Notes: a model not told the origin generated them from the letters alone. Numbered from the stretch's first letter, positions 26,430 to 35,063 are shown. The stretch is 40,144 nt of DNA from Nostocaceae cyanobacterium (GCA_030065825.1 JASJCY010000056.1:1-40144), one strand, 5' to 3'. A program made the numbers and translations.

Positions 26430-26470
26430 TTGCGGGAAGCCTCACATCTTACCCGCAAGGGAAGTGTGAG
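26430..26470 (+). other. Interleaved inverted repeats (pseudoknot-capable) after the DUF2973 gene
   Basis: Arm A TTGCGGG (26430-26436) pairs with CCCGCAA (26452-26458), and arm B CTCACA (26441-26446) pairs with TGTGAG (26465-26470). The order A-B-A'-B' is that of an H-type pseudoknot. It lies 25 bases beyond the DUF2973 stop codon, so it may be a structured 3' end or a repeat. Confidence 0.4.
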
Positions 26471-26481
26471 ATGAGAGCCGA

Positions 26482-26541
26482 GGCAAGGTTTATAGGGCAA
26501 TTTTTGAGTTACAATAAACATAGTAGGGATATTAATTTAAG
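26482..26541. repeat. Dispersed repeat, copy B (partner at 1-60)
   Basis: 53 of 60 bases match the start of the window, same orientation. It begins right after the pseudoknot-like structure and is followed by a nested hairpin element. The identical core covers ACAATAAACATAGTAGGGAT. Confidence 0.75.
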
Positions 26542-26576
26542 CAATAGCTCATACCTGTCAACTTAACCTAAAACCT

Positions 26577-26710
26577 TTACCCCGGTGTGGAAATTAATTT
26601 CCACAGCGAGTAGACAAAGTCATCTTGAAGATGACTAAATACCCAAGGTTTTCTTTAGTCTACTTCAGTAGACTTTGTCTATAAGCCGGGAACTTTAGTT
26701 CTGGGTGGCT
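26577..26710. repeat. Nested hairpin element
   Basis: The outer arms CCCGG (26581-26585) and CCGGG (26686-26690) enclose a 20-base perfect palindrome, TGTGGAAATTAATTTCCACA (26586-26605), and an 11-base inverted pair, TAGACAAAGTC/GACTTTGTCTA (26611-26621, 26671-26681). Inside the latter lie two more palindromes, AGTCATCTT-G-AAGATGACT (26618-26636) and AGTCTACT-TC-AGTAGACT (26657-26674). Another small stem, GAAC-TTTA-GTTC, follows at 26690-26701. No coding potential. Confidence 0.75.
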
Positions 26711-26737
26711 AAGAAAGCCAACAGATAAGCCATCCAT

Positions 26738-26840
26738 AACTTACAGCGATTTTCAGGTAAATAGACCACGCTGTAGAGGTTTAGCAATGCTAAACCCCTA
26801 CGATCAATGTGGTTCAAATAGATGAAAACTGCTGTAAGTT
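26738..26840. mobile_element. MITE-like element, 103 bp with 32-bp terminal inverted repeats
   Basis: The ends AACTTACAGC... (26738-26769) and its complement (26809-26840) match at 24 of 32 positions, with the outer 10 bases and inner CCAC identical. The 39-base centre is itself a palindrome, GTAGAGGTTTAGCA and TGCTAAACCCCTAC. There is no open reading frame and no clear target-site duplication. A loose extra half-copy of the centre follows at 26851-26870. Most likely a small non-autonomous transposable element. Confidence 0.65.
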
Positions 26841-26919
26841 GACGCCAATAAGCATTGCTAAACTCCTACAACGTAAAAGTTTAAGTGTCACAAGTTGTCC
26901 ATCTTTTACAGAGCAGATT

Positions 26920-29106
26920 TCAATTTCTGATTATGTTGGCGGAAATTGGACTTGGTTGGGTGCTAAATTCCTCTTGATAATAGTAGGCTTGGTTTTCATT
27001 TTCGGATACAACTGCATTCACCACCTGTCCAATCACATTCTGACCCGATTTTGATAACAAATCACAAGCGGTAGATAAATTAGTATAATCTACAACACCG
27101 GGACGTACTACTAGCAACACACCATCAGCCATTTGACCTAGAGTTACTGCGTCTACGGCACTGGTGAGAGATGGAGCATCAATAATTACACAGTCGTAGT
27201 AGGAAGCAAAGCTATCAAGTAAAGCCTCCATGCGTTGGGTATCGAGAATTGATGTGGAAGTGGCAGGAAGTATACCAGCAGGCAAAAGATCCAAATTATT
27301 TGCCACTTTTTTAATGGCTTTCATAATTTCTATCTGCCCAACAATTACATTACTCAGACCAGGGCTTTCTGGCAACTCCCAAATTTTATCTTGAGATGAG
27401 CGGTACATATCTCCATCGATCAATAATACTTTACGGTCTATCTGTGCCATTGCCAAAGCTAGATTTGCCGCGACTGTTGATTTACCTTCTTGATTAACAG
27501 AACTAGTGATGGTAATAATTTTTAATTCTTTATCTGCGCTGACAAATTTCAAATTTGCCCGTAACATCCGGTAGGCTTCACCCATGGGGGAACGGGGGTT
27601 ATATTTGAGAACCAGTCCTTGGCTATATGACTGAGTTTCTCCATCAGCAACAGCCAGTTTTTTAGGTTTGGAGGGGGTAGGAATAACACCTAATATTGTT
27701 AATTCCAGTAGTTCTTTAACTTCGTCTAAAGTTTTGATAGTTTTGTCTTTAATTTCTAAGAAATATATAGTTGCTAAAGAAGCCAATATACCTAAGACAG
27801 TGAATGCTAGGTAATATTTTACAGGGGATGATGCAGGTTTTTCTGGAGCTTTAGCTGGTGATATTATCCGGGCATTATCTGTATTTTGATTTTCTGCTAT
27901 TTGAGTTTCTTGTAATTTTTCTAGCAATAGTGAATAAGTAGATTTAGCAGCTTGGACTTTGCGTTCTAGTTGATCCTGTTGTTGTTCTAATTGAGGAATA
28001 GTACTAAGTCTTTGTTTATGATTAGCTTCTAAAACTAACAAAGATGTTAATTCAGCAGCTAAACCGAGACGGTTTGATTCTAGTTCTACCAGTTTAGCTG
28101 TTAGTTGTTGTTGTAGTTGCCCCATTTGCCAACTACTATTATTTTCAACTTGCGCAGTTCCAGGTATCTCTTGAATTCGCTGCTGTTGTATTTCTTTTAA
28201 GACTATTAATTGATTTTCTAAATTAACAATTTCTGGATGAATGTCTTGGAAAATAGTTCGTTTTCGGGCAATTTCAGTTTCTAATTGTTCAATCTGTTTG
28301 GTGATATCTTGGACTCCTGTTGATTGACTTACAGAAGTTAGCGCTACAGCTTGCTGAGAAGTCATGCCCAATTGATTGCGTATATCTTTAATTTGGGCAG
28401 TAATATTTGCCATTTGGGCTTTATTTTCACCAATTTTCTTCTGCAAATCTGCAACCATTTGTACTCCTTGAGTGGCTTCTTCTTGCAGAGAAACTATGTT
28501 ATTTTTATTCTTAAAATCTGCTAATTCAGCTTCTGCTTTCTTTGCTACTTCTTCGGCTATTGGCAGCTGATTTTCGATAAATTTACGGGCAGAACTCGTT
28601 TCAGTTTTATGGTAAGAACGGTTATGTTCCAAATAGACACTCATTAAGGTATTTACAACCTTTGCAGCTATTTGAGCATCTTCATCTTTGTAGGAAATTT
28701 GAATTATGTCGGTTCCTCTGATGTCTTTGACTGTCAACCGATCCATAAATTGTTCTATTTTTAAGGGCATCCCTTTACTGTCTTGCAGGTTAAGTCTATT
28801 GATTGTCTGTTCCACAATCGGAACAGAACGTATTACCTCTGCTTCTGTATTTAAAGGATGAGTTTTCATATCCTGCACCACTGGTTCCAAATTTCCTATT
28901 TCTTTCCCCACTCCAGTTAAAGAAGAAATGGTATTTGTCTTTTGGAACAAAATTTTTCCTTGTGCTTCATAACTAGGTTTTTTCAAAGATGAAGTTAGTA
29001 CTGATATTAGAAATACTGGAAAAAATACTCCTAAACCAGCAACCCAACGACGTTTAGCAGCGTTAATATATTTATCAAATTTTACAATAGATTCTTGGGA
29101 TTGCAT
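26920..29106 (-). CDS. Wzc/CapAB-type polysaccharide co-polymerase with tyrosine-kinase domain
   Basis: 728 residues from the ATG at 29104-29106 (MQSQESIVKFDKYINAAKRR). It sets chain length and export of exopolysaccharide at the inner membrane. Layout: first membrane helix near residue 30 (GLGVFFPVFLISVLTSSL), a Wzz-like periplasmic domain with long coiled coils (about 190-400), second helix YYLAFTVLGILASLATIYFL near 445, then a BY-kinase domain. Walker A is SSVNQEGKST (535-544), Walker A' KVLLIDGDMY (559-568), Walker B VIIDAPS (640-646). The C-terminal tyrosine cluster is small, AYYYQEEF (707-714). It is the last gene of the glycan cluster, 590 bases after the EpsN-like gene. Confidence 0.93.
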   Translation of the reverse strand: MQSQESIVKFDKYINAAKRRWVAGLGVFFPVFLISVLTSSLKKPSYEAQGKILFQKTNTISSLTGVGKEIGNLEPVVQDMKTHPLNTEAEVIRSVPIVEQTINRLNLQDSKGMPLKIEQFMDRLTVKDIRGTDIIQISYKDEDAQIAAKVVNTLMSVYLEHNRSYHKTETSSARKFIENQLPIAEEVAKKAEAELADFKNKNNIVSLQEEATQGVQMVADLQKKIGENKAQMANITAQIKDIRNQLGMTSQQAVALTSVSQSTGVQDITKQIEQLETEIARKRTIFQDIHPEIVNLENQLIVLKEIQQQRIQEIPGTAQVENNSSWQMGQLQQQLTAKLVELESNRLGLAAELTSLLVLEANHKQRLSTIPQLEQQQDQLERKVQAAKSTYSLLLEKLQETQIAENQNTDNARIISPAKAPEKPASSPVKYYLAFTVLGILASLATIYFLEIKDKTIKTLDEVKELLELTILGVIPTPSKPKKLAVADGETQSYSQGLVLKYNPRSPMGEAYRMLRANLKFVSADKELKIITITSSVNQEGKSTVAANLALAMAQIDRKVLLIDGDMYRSSQDKIWELPESPGLSNVIVGQIEIMKAIKKVANNLDLLPAGILPATSTSILDTQRMEALLDSFASYYDCVIIDAPSLTSAVDAVTLGQMADGVLLVVRPGVVDYTNLSTACDLLSKSGQNVIGQVVNAVVSENENQAYYYQEEFSTQPSPISANIIRN

Positions 29107-29695
29107 ATTTTTTAATTTTAAATATTGATTGTTATATAAAAATGATATTTGATTTTGAAAAAAATGCTGTTGTTCCACAGCGCAACCCACCAAAATAGAG
29201 ATAAATGGTGCCTATAGCCTAAGGACATTCTGTGAAAAGGGTAAGGGTGTAAGGCACCCTACAAATTTCACGAGTAATCTTAGAAATCAAAGCAGATTGT
29301 TATTAGGACTTATGTAAGTGTCACACTTGTAGCAGTTTTCAGTTGAGTAAAGTACACAAATTTTACCTCACGACGCCACTTGCTACAACGCGGGGAACCA
29401 TAGCGGAGCAGTGGCTCCCCTTCCCCTCTCCTTATTTAGACACGCAGTGGCTTCCCGCAGGGTAGGAGAGGGGTGGCTTTAGCCGAGGTGAGGTTCTGAC
29501 TGTATTCCATAAAGCGTGAAAAGCGCTATAAAAGTTAATTTTTGCTTTGTAGTGAGTACTAAGGGACTCAAAATAAGGGTTAAAACCTTGACTACAAAAA
29601 GTATAAATATGGCAGTTGCGTAAGTCCTATTCATATATAAGTTCATATTTAACATAAAGGTAAAGTAGGGATAATAAAGATAGTAAGTAGTTTGT
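29107..29695. other. Gap before the Wzc-type gene, with inverted-repeat element
   Basis: No gene is supported. An 87-codon open frame on the minus strand overlaps the 3' end of the aminotransferase gene in another frame and has no homologue known to me. The stretch 29365-29494 is an inverted-repeat element. AT-rich DNA at 29550-29690 could hold a promoter for the Wzc-type gene, but I see no clear pair of elements. Confidence 0.45.
29365..29494. repeat. Long inverted-repeat (MITE-like) element
   Basis: Outer arms ACCTCA (29365-29370) and TGAGGT (29489-29494) and inner perfect 10-base arms CCCCTCTCCT (29423-29432) and AGGAGAGGGG (29464-29473). The loop contains the GTGGCTTCCCGCAGGGTA motif, which is typical of dispersed cyanobacterial repeats. 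Non-coding. Confidence 0.55.
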
Positions 29696-30841
29696 CTAAA
29701 GATTGTTTTTAGTGTTAGTGTGAACAGCAGTAAATGCTTCAATCACCTGGTGTAAATCTTCTAAGGTTAAGTTAGAACCAGAAGGTAAACATAGACCCCG
29801 GGCAAATAAATCTTCAGCAATTTCTCCACCAATGCACTCGCAATCAGCAAAGACTGGTTGCATATGCAAGGGTTTCCATACAGGTCGAGTTTCGATTTGT
29901 TCAGCAGCTAATGCTAGACGTATTTGTTCCCTATCTGCACCAAAAGCTTGGGGATTTATTGTTAGACAAGTAAGCCAACGGGTGGCTTTACCAAAACTGG
30001 CTTCGGGCATAAATTCAACTCCTGGTAGTTTTCCTAGGGTGGAGTTGTAAATCTCATAGTTGCGTCTTCTGGCTGCAACTCGTTCGTCTAGAACTCGCAA
30101 CTGACCGCGACCAATGCCAGCTAAAACGTTGCTCAGACGGTAGTTATAGCCGATTTCTGAGTGTTGGTAATGGGGAGCAGCATCCCGTGCTTGGGTAGCT
30201 AAAAAACGTGCCTTGGAGACTATTTCTGGGTCGTCAGAAACCAGCATTCCACCCCCGGAAGTGGTGATAATTTTATTTCCATTGAAGGAATAAATGCCAA
30301 TTTTGCCAAAAGTTCCAGGGGATTGTCCTTTATATGTGGCTCCCAATGCTTCTGCTGCGTCTTCAATCAAAGGAATCCCATAGCGGTTACAAATTGACAA
30401 AATCGGTTCTATGTCTGCACTTTGACCGTATAAATGCACTAGTACTACTGCTTTGGGTAATTTACCTAGGCGATCGCGTTTTGCTAATGCTGTTTGCAAT
30501 AAATCCGGGTTCATGTTCCAAGAAGTGCGATCGCTATCAATAAATACTGGTTTTGCACCCTGATAAATTATGGGGTTAGCAGTAGCTGTAAATGTCAGGG
30601 TGGAACAAAAAACGTCATCTCCTTTTTCTACACCTATTAATCGTAAAGCTAGGTGGATTGCAGCGGTTCCGGAACTCACAGCAGCTGCGTTACCTGCTCC
30701 TATTAATTGGCAAAATTCTTGTTCAAAAGCATCTACATGGGGACCTACTGGAGCAATCCAATTAGTGTCAAAGGCTGCTTGGACAAATTTTTGTTCGTAA
30801 TCCCCCATGTGGGGTGTGGAAAGCAAAATTGGTTTTGTCAT
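29696..30841 (-). CDS. DegT/DnrJ/EryC1/StrS aminotransferase, EpsN-like
   Basis: 381 residues. PLP-dependent transamination of a 4-keto nucleotide sugar to a 4-amino sugar. The start MTKPILLSTPHMGDYEQKFV and WIAPVGPHVDAFEQEF resemble EpsN-type enzymes, which make UDP-bacillosamine precursors. The PLP lysine is K190 (FNGNKIITTSGGG), and D161 in LIEDAAEALGATY binds the ring nitrogen. HLYGQSADIEPI is also typical. The gene lies between the FemAB-like gene and the Wzc-type gene. The needed UDP-GlcNAc 4,6-dehydratase is not in this window. Confidence 0.9.
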   Translation of the reverse strand: MTKPILLSTPHMGDYEQKFVQAAFDTNWIAPVGPHVDAFEQEFCQLIGAGNAAAVSSGTAAIHLALRLIGVEKGDDVFCSTLTFTATANPIIYQGAKPVFIDSDRTSWNMNPDLLQTALAKRDRLGKLPKAVVLVHLYGQSADIEPILSICNRYGIPLIEDAAEALGATYKGQSPGTFGKIGIYSFNGNKIITTSGGGMLVSDDPEIVSKARFLATQARDAAPHYQHSEIGYNYRLSNVLAGIGRGQLRVLDERVAARRRNYEIYNSTLGKLPGVEFMPEASFGKATRWLTCLTINPQAFGADREQIRLALAAEQIETRPVWKPLHMQPVFADCECIGGEIAEDLFARGLCLPSGSNLTLEDLHQVIEAFTAVHTNTKNNL

Positions 30842-30907
30842 AGAATTTTAGATTTTATATTTTAGATTTGAGGTTGGGGATAGATTTCCAGTCATAATTA
30901 CTGGTGA

Positions 30908-31978
30908 TTATGTGACAGCAAGGGAACGATAGGCAGGGAAGAATTGAGAGTTGAAAAGTTGTTGGAAGTTGGTATTTAAATATTGTGCCCTTAGTTCAAC
31001 TAAGTGTTTATATTTTTCGGGATTGATAATTAAACTGACTGTCATAAAAGGATAAGTAATTTGAGAAAAGCCTGCTTTGAATTGGTAAAGTTTATCTTTG
31101 GAACTTCCTACACCACCTCCTAAGTTAAATACTTTGTTACCCCGTTTTTTTGCCCAATGTCTGACATAATGTAGCATGAGTTTACTGGGTGCTTGTTTTA
31201 AATATTTATTTTTAGTTCCTGAAAGATGAAATTGCACAATATTACAGGATTCGGTAAACAAACCAGCAGCAGCAATTTCGTTTTCAAACTCCACAATGCA
31301 TAGGTGAATATTGTCAACCATTTGTGATAATTTGAAAAAATAATCATCATTAAAGTAGTACAATTCTTTGGCTTGTACGCGCTCCATGGTTTGATTGTAT
31401 ATTTGGATGAAATCAGGAATGTGTTGTTGTAAAGGAACCATTTTGGCAACCATTCCCAGCTTTTGACAACGATGAATTCCAGTCCGATGATCGTTTCTAG
31501 TTTGACTCCAAAGTTCTGCTTCTGAAAGTTCTAAATTTATAGAAACAGTTTCTCCTCTAATTTGGTAATCACCTGGGTCTAAAAGTTGTTCTAAATTAGG
31601 ATTTAGTATTGGATGCATTCTCAAGAATGCGGAGCAAACTTTCCTGTTCTTTAATGTTAATTTAAACTGTTCAATTGCCATTTTGACAAACAATGAATTC
31701 TCAGTAGCAGTTTGACTTAATAAAAATCCGGGATATCCATAGGGTGAAACCACATCAAATAATTCTTCTGCTTCTAAAAGCAAATCATTGCAGCTACGTA
31801 AAAGATAGGGAATAAACAGTATATCCTCGTCGTTAGAGATAATAATAGCTTCTGCTCGGCAATTAGTCCGGTTGGCTTCTATTTCTACGTAATCTGGAAG
31901 TTGATAAATGTCGTAACGCAGTTTTTTTAGGGTATCAAACCAAAGAAAATTTGTTGATTGAATTAGTTCGATTTTCAT
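30908..31978 (-). CDS. FemAB-like (GNAT-fold) acyl/aminoacyl transferase, copy 2
   Basis: 356 residues. The N-terminal part has RYDIYQLPDYVEIEANRTNC and the C-terminal part the FemAB-like end FNLGGGVGSSKDKLYQFKAG FSQITYPF. Members of this fold transfer acyl or aminoacyl groups to an amino group; in peptidoglycan the donor is aminoacyl-tRNA. Here the neighbours suggest a glycan amino sugar as acceptor (inference). It is clearly paralogous to the gene at 32758-33900 along its whole length (for example RMHPILN and GET(V/I)S motifs). A 779-base gap separates the two. The start ATG is supported by the shared N-terminus. Confidence 0.8.
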   Translation of the reverse strand: MKIELIQSTNFLWFDTLKKLRYDIYQLPDYVEIEANRTNCRAEAIIISNDEDILFIPYLLRSCNDLLLEAEELFDVVSPYGYPGFLLSQTATENSLFVKMAIEQFKLTLKNRKVCSAFLRMHPILNPNLEQLLDPGDYQIRGETVSINLELSEAELWSQTRNDHRTGIHRCQKLGMVAKMVPLQQHIPDFIQIYNQTMERVQAKELYYFNDDYFFKLSQMVDNIHLCIVEFENEIAAAGLFTESCNIVQFHLSGTKNKYLKQAPSKLMLHYVRHWAKKRGNKVFNLGGGVGSSKDKLYQFKAGFSQITYPFMTVSLIINPEKYKHLVELRAQYLNTNFQQLFNSQFFPAYRSLAVT

Positions 31979-32308
31979 ATATAGAACATCTTTTGCACTG
32001 AATTAATAAATGGTATTAAAAATTATATATATATCGTACTTTTTATGTTAAGTTAACAGTTTGATAGAGGGGACAGGGAATAGGCAACAGGGAATCATTT
32101 TTAGGGTAACAAAGGGTCTTGTTGGGTATCAGATAAACTAGGTGTATTTTCAATTTAGTACCAACAGTTTTGTATATTTCATTCAAATAAATCCGGTTTA
32201 TAACATTAGTGGCTAACCACCTTGATAGGGTTAGTGTAATGCACCCTTATTTATTTATAAACATCCTCTGAACAAATGTCCATAGTCTTAATCAAGATGA
32301 CTGTCTTT

Positions 32309-32368
32309 TAAGTAAAAAGTTAAAAATTAAAAGTAAAAAGTTAAAAGTAAAAAGTAAAAAAAAAGGAA
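32309..32368. repeat. AAAAGTT heptamer repeats
   Basis: Units of AAAAGTT, AAAATTA and AAAAGTA in tandem, seven bases each, ending in a run of nine or so A residues. Confidence 0.75.
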
Positions 32369-32414
32369 GTTATTATGGATAGAAATAAATACTTCCTTGC
32401 TCAAGTTACCTCAT

Positions 32415-32559
32415 ATCTTGCACCTGCACCCTAGAAGGGTGAGGCTATACAAGCAAAGCCTGCCTACGCAGGCTAAAAACCCTGTTTTTTCGTGTTATTG
32501 ATAATAATATATGTTTATTAATAACACTTAAAGTCAGTATTAATACTTTGGTGCAAGAT
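32415..32559. repeat. Inverted-repeat element with ATCTTGCACC ends
   Basis: ATCTTGCACC (32415-32424) and GGTGCAAGAT (32550-32559) are perfect inverted ends of a 145-base stretch. The left part contains the palindrome GCCTGCCTACGCAGGC. The same ATCTTGCACC end occurs at 40013-40022. This may be a small non-autonomous element. Confidence 0.5.
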
Positions 32560-32757
32560 GTCAGTTACCCGCTTATGGGGTTTGTTTTTACTTTTATCTT
32601 TTGACTTGTTACTTATTTGACCAATCTTCTAACAACTCAATTGGATACAGGTTAAGCGTCGTTTGCGACGGGTAAAGTTTGGTAGGAGTGCAAGCTTCAA
32701 CACAAACATAAAACCGCTCAAACCTTCTTTTGCTCAAACCCTCTTCCTTCGCTTTGA

Positions 32758-33900
32758 CTATTTATGAGCCAAAATTTTTGTGGATACGGCTTCAGATTCC
32801 TCTAAACTTTGGATAGATTTACTTGAAGCATTGTAAGCAGGAAAAAAATTAGAATTTAGCAACTTTTCTACAGTTGTATTTAGATATTCTGCCCGCAATC
32901 TCAGGAGATAACTATACTTTTTGTCATCTAAAACTAGACGCAAAGTAGAGAAAGTATGACTTAGCTTAGAGAAACTAGCTTTAAATTTATAGAGAGAATC
33001 TTTTGATGCACCTAATCCACCTCCTAAATGCATAAATTCATTACCACGTTCTTTAGCCCATAATCGAGCATAATCCGTTTCTAAAGTACTAGGTGACATT
33101 TTAACAAATTTATTTTTTGTACCACCAAAAAGACTTTGTACTATGCCACCAGATTCGGTATATAAGCCAGCGGAAGCAACTTCATTTTCTACTTCGACTA
33201 GACATAGATGTAGTTGTTCACCAAGAGCAGACTTCAATTGCAAACAATATTCTTTATTAAAGTCAAAATAATTATTCTTTGCTGTTACACGCTCCATAGT
33301 TTCTTGATAAATATCAACATATTCATCAATGTATTTATCAAAATCAACCATTCTGACAGTAAAACCATTTTTCTTACATTTATTAATTTTGTTTCTAATA
33401 TTTCCTTTAGTATTACTCCATATTTCGGCTCCAGAAATTCTCAAATCAACTGATATTGTTTCTCCATTTTCTGTAAAAATATCCTGTTGAAAAATATGAT
33501 TTAAATTTTCATTCAAGATGGGATGCATTCTCAAAAAAGCCGAACATACATTTTTTTCACGTAGTATGCACTGAAACTCATTCATAGCAATATCCGCAAA
33601 ACCAGGTGTGTTGGTTGCTGTCTCACTCAGCAAGATTCCCGGATAGCCATAAGGAGACTTTATCTCTAAAATTTCTTCCCCAATTAAATCCTGAGAAATA
33701 CCGATATCTTGACATTTGGAAATTAAATAAGGGCAAAAAAAGATTTTATCTCCGTCACTGATTAAAATAGCTTCTGGATGTTTGTTATGTCTTTTTGCTT
33801 CTAATGATAAGTACTCCGGTAATTGATAGATATCATGACGAATATTTTGTAGGGTTTCCTTCCATAAAGGATTGTTTATATCAAGTACTTGACTATGCAT
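32758..33900 (-). CDS. FemAB-like (GNAT-fold) acyl/aminoacyl transferase, copy 1
   Basis: 380 residues from the ATG at 33898-33900 (MHSQVLDINNPLWKETLQNI); a TTG nine codons upstream is possible. Shared with copy 2: RHDIYQLPEYLSLEAKRHNK, FLRMHPILNENLNHIFQ, NGETISVDLRISGAEIW and FMHLGGGLGASKDSLYKFKA. The C-terminal Gly-rich/LYKFKA motif is typical of FemAB-type N-acyltransferases. It has about 25 extra C-terminal residues compared with copy 2. It follows the PhyH-like gene by 69 bases. Substrate unknown; an amino group introduced by the DegT enzymes is the best guess. Confidence 0.8.
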   Translation of the reverse strand: MHSQVLDINNPLWKETLQNIRHDIYQLPEYLSLEAKRHNKHPEAILISDGDKIFFCPYLISKCQDIGISQDLIGEEILEIKSPYGYPGILLSETATNTPGFADIAMNEFQCILREKNVCSAFLRMHPILNENLNHIFQQDIFTENGETISVDLRISGAEIWSNTKGNIRNKINKCKKNGFTVRMVDFDKYIDEYVDIYQETMERVTAKNNYFDFNKEYCLQLKSALGEQLHLCLVEVENEVASAGLYTESGGIVQSLFGGTKNKFVKMSPSTLETDYARLWAKERGNEFMHLGGGLGASKDSLYKFKASFSKLSHTFSTLRLVLDDKKYSYLLRLRAEYLNTTVEKLLNSNFFPAYNASSKSIQSLEESEAVSTKILAHK

Positions 33901-33969
33901 TACTCTTATCTTTAGTAAAGTTGACAAATGTTTTAGTTATTAAAAGTAAGATGCACCGATGATAAAAGT

Positions 33970-34845
33970 TTATTTTGACCATACAACAGGACAAATATCT
34001 GGATCACTATAATCCGGGTATCCATTAGGGAGTTTTCGGCAGATATTATCAACAAAGTGATGAATTTCTTTTCCTTGATTCCAGAAAGGTTGATAACGGT
34101 TGTCACCGTCCTGTAAATATAAAGCTAATGCCAAACGAGAATAATTACTATAATTGGGATAGCTACCATGAATTACCCAACCATGATGGAAGCTAATATG
34201 ACCTTTTTTCATCACAATAGGTACTTCTATCACTTCTTTTCCTGCTTGGGCAAATTTATCTTTTATCTCTTCAAGATTCTGGCTATTAAAGTAGCGTAAA
34301 TCTTCGGTTCCCGACCATTTATGACTACCATCAATTATTACTAGGGGAGAACGATCCACCTCAGAATCATGAAAAGGAATCCATGCAGTCAGCATTTTAT
34401 TCGAGGTACAATTTGAAGAATAAGCTTGATCTGTATGCCAACCAACTATTCCCTTACCTGCTTGACTGCTTGGTGCTTTGTAGACTAAGGAATCGTCAAA
34501 TAGCCGAATTTCTTTTGTTCTAGCTAGTCTAGCAGCTATGGCACCTATAATTGGTTGCAGGGCTAAATTTCGTAGTTCTCTCTTCTGCAAACAAACAAAT
34601 TCGTTATTGCGTAAATCGTCTTCATCTCCAGGTTTCCAGTTGATGTAACCAGTACTATAGGGAATTGTTCCATCCCTTTCTCCTTGATAAAACTTTTGAC
34701 TACCTAAAATTGCTTCGTCAATAATCTCGTCAGAAATTACTTTTTTGGAAATGAACCAACCATGTTCCTCATAAAAAGCAACATCTTCATCGGTTGGTAA
34801 CAGTTTTAACAAATCTTTTGATAAAGACAGAGTAGTATTTAACAT
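33970..34845 (-). CDS. Phytanoyl-CoA dioxygenase (PhyH) family Fe(II)/2-oxoglutarate oxygenase
   Basis: 291 residues. The Fe(II) ligands are H137 and D139 (GWHTDQAYSS) and H226 (IHGSYPNYS), and R237 (YSRLALALYLQDG) is placed to bind 2-oxoglutarate, so the active site is complete. Other conserved segments: FYEEHGWFISKKVISDEIID at the start, LTAWIPFHDSEVDRSPLVII DGSHKW in the middle. Such enzymes hydroxylate lipids, amino acids or sugars. In this glycan cluster it probably hydroxylates the sugar or the group added to it (inference). No CoA-binding signature is evident. It is preceded by a 218-base gap with heptamer repeats. Confidence 0.9.
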   Translation of the reverse strand: MLNTTLSLSKDLLKLLPTDEDVAFYEEHGWFISKKVISDEIIDEAILGSQKFYQGERDGTIPYSTGYINWKPGDEDDLRNNEFVCLQKRELRNLALQPIIGAIAARLARTKEIRLFDDSLVYKAPSSQAGKGIVGWHTDQAYSSNCTSNKMLTAWIPFHDSEVDRSPLVIIDGSHKWSGTEDLRYFNSQNLEEIKDKFAQAGKEVIEVPIVMKKGHISFHHGWVIHGSYPNYSNYSRLALALYLQDGDNRYQPFWNQGKEIHHFVDNICRKLPNGYPDYSDPDICPVVWSK

Positions 34846-34907
34846 GTAATATCAATTCCGTTTGAATAGTTATAAACTTTGTTCAAGTCGAAAACTAGAG
34901 TTTTTCA

Positions 34908-34972
34908 GAAGGGAACAGGGAATAGGAAACAGGGAACAGGGAATAGGGAACAGAAAACAGGGAACAAAACCC
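34908..34972. repeat. GGGAACA/GGGAATA heptamer repeats
   Basis: About nine tandem heptamers GGGAACA, GGGAATA, GGAAACA, AGAAAAC in the gap before the PhyH-like gene. Same family as 39866-39960. Confidence 0.85.
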
Positions 34973-35063
34973 GGTGAATAAAAAACTATGGGTTTGAAAA
35001 TAGACGTTGTTTAACGCTTTGTAAGTGTTAGTAAAGGGCAAAGGGTAAAGGGTAATAAATACC

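Larger units (their letters stand above)
31979..32757. other. 779-base gap between the two FemAB-like genes
   Basis: No gene is supported. It holds GGGAATA-type repeats at 32064-32096, AAAAGTT-type heptamers (about 32309-32368), a small inverted-repeat element at 32415-32559, a GCCTGCCTACGCAGGC palindrome at 32459-32474, and GTCGTTTGCGAC near 32659. It is AT-rich and looks like decayed DNA between duplicated genes. Confidence 0.5.

Noticed and set aside
29479-29742. 87-residue hydrophobic open frame on the minus strand
   Set aside because: It overlaps the 3' end of the aminotransferase gene, lies in an AT-rich stretch and has no ribosome binding site or recognisable family.
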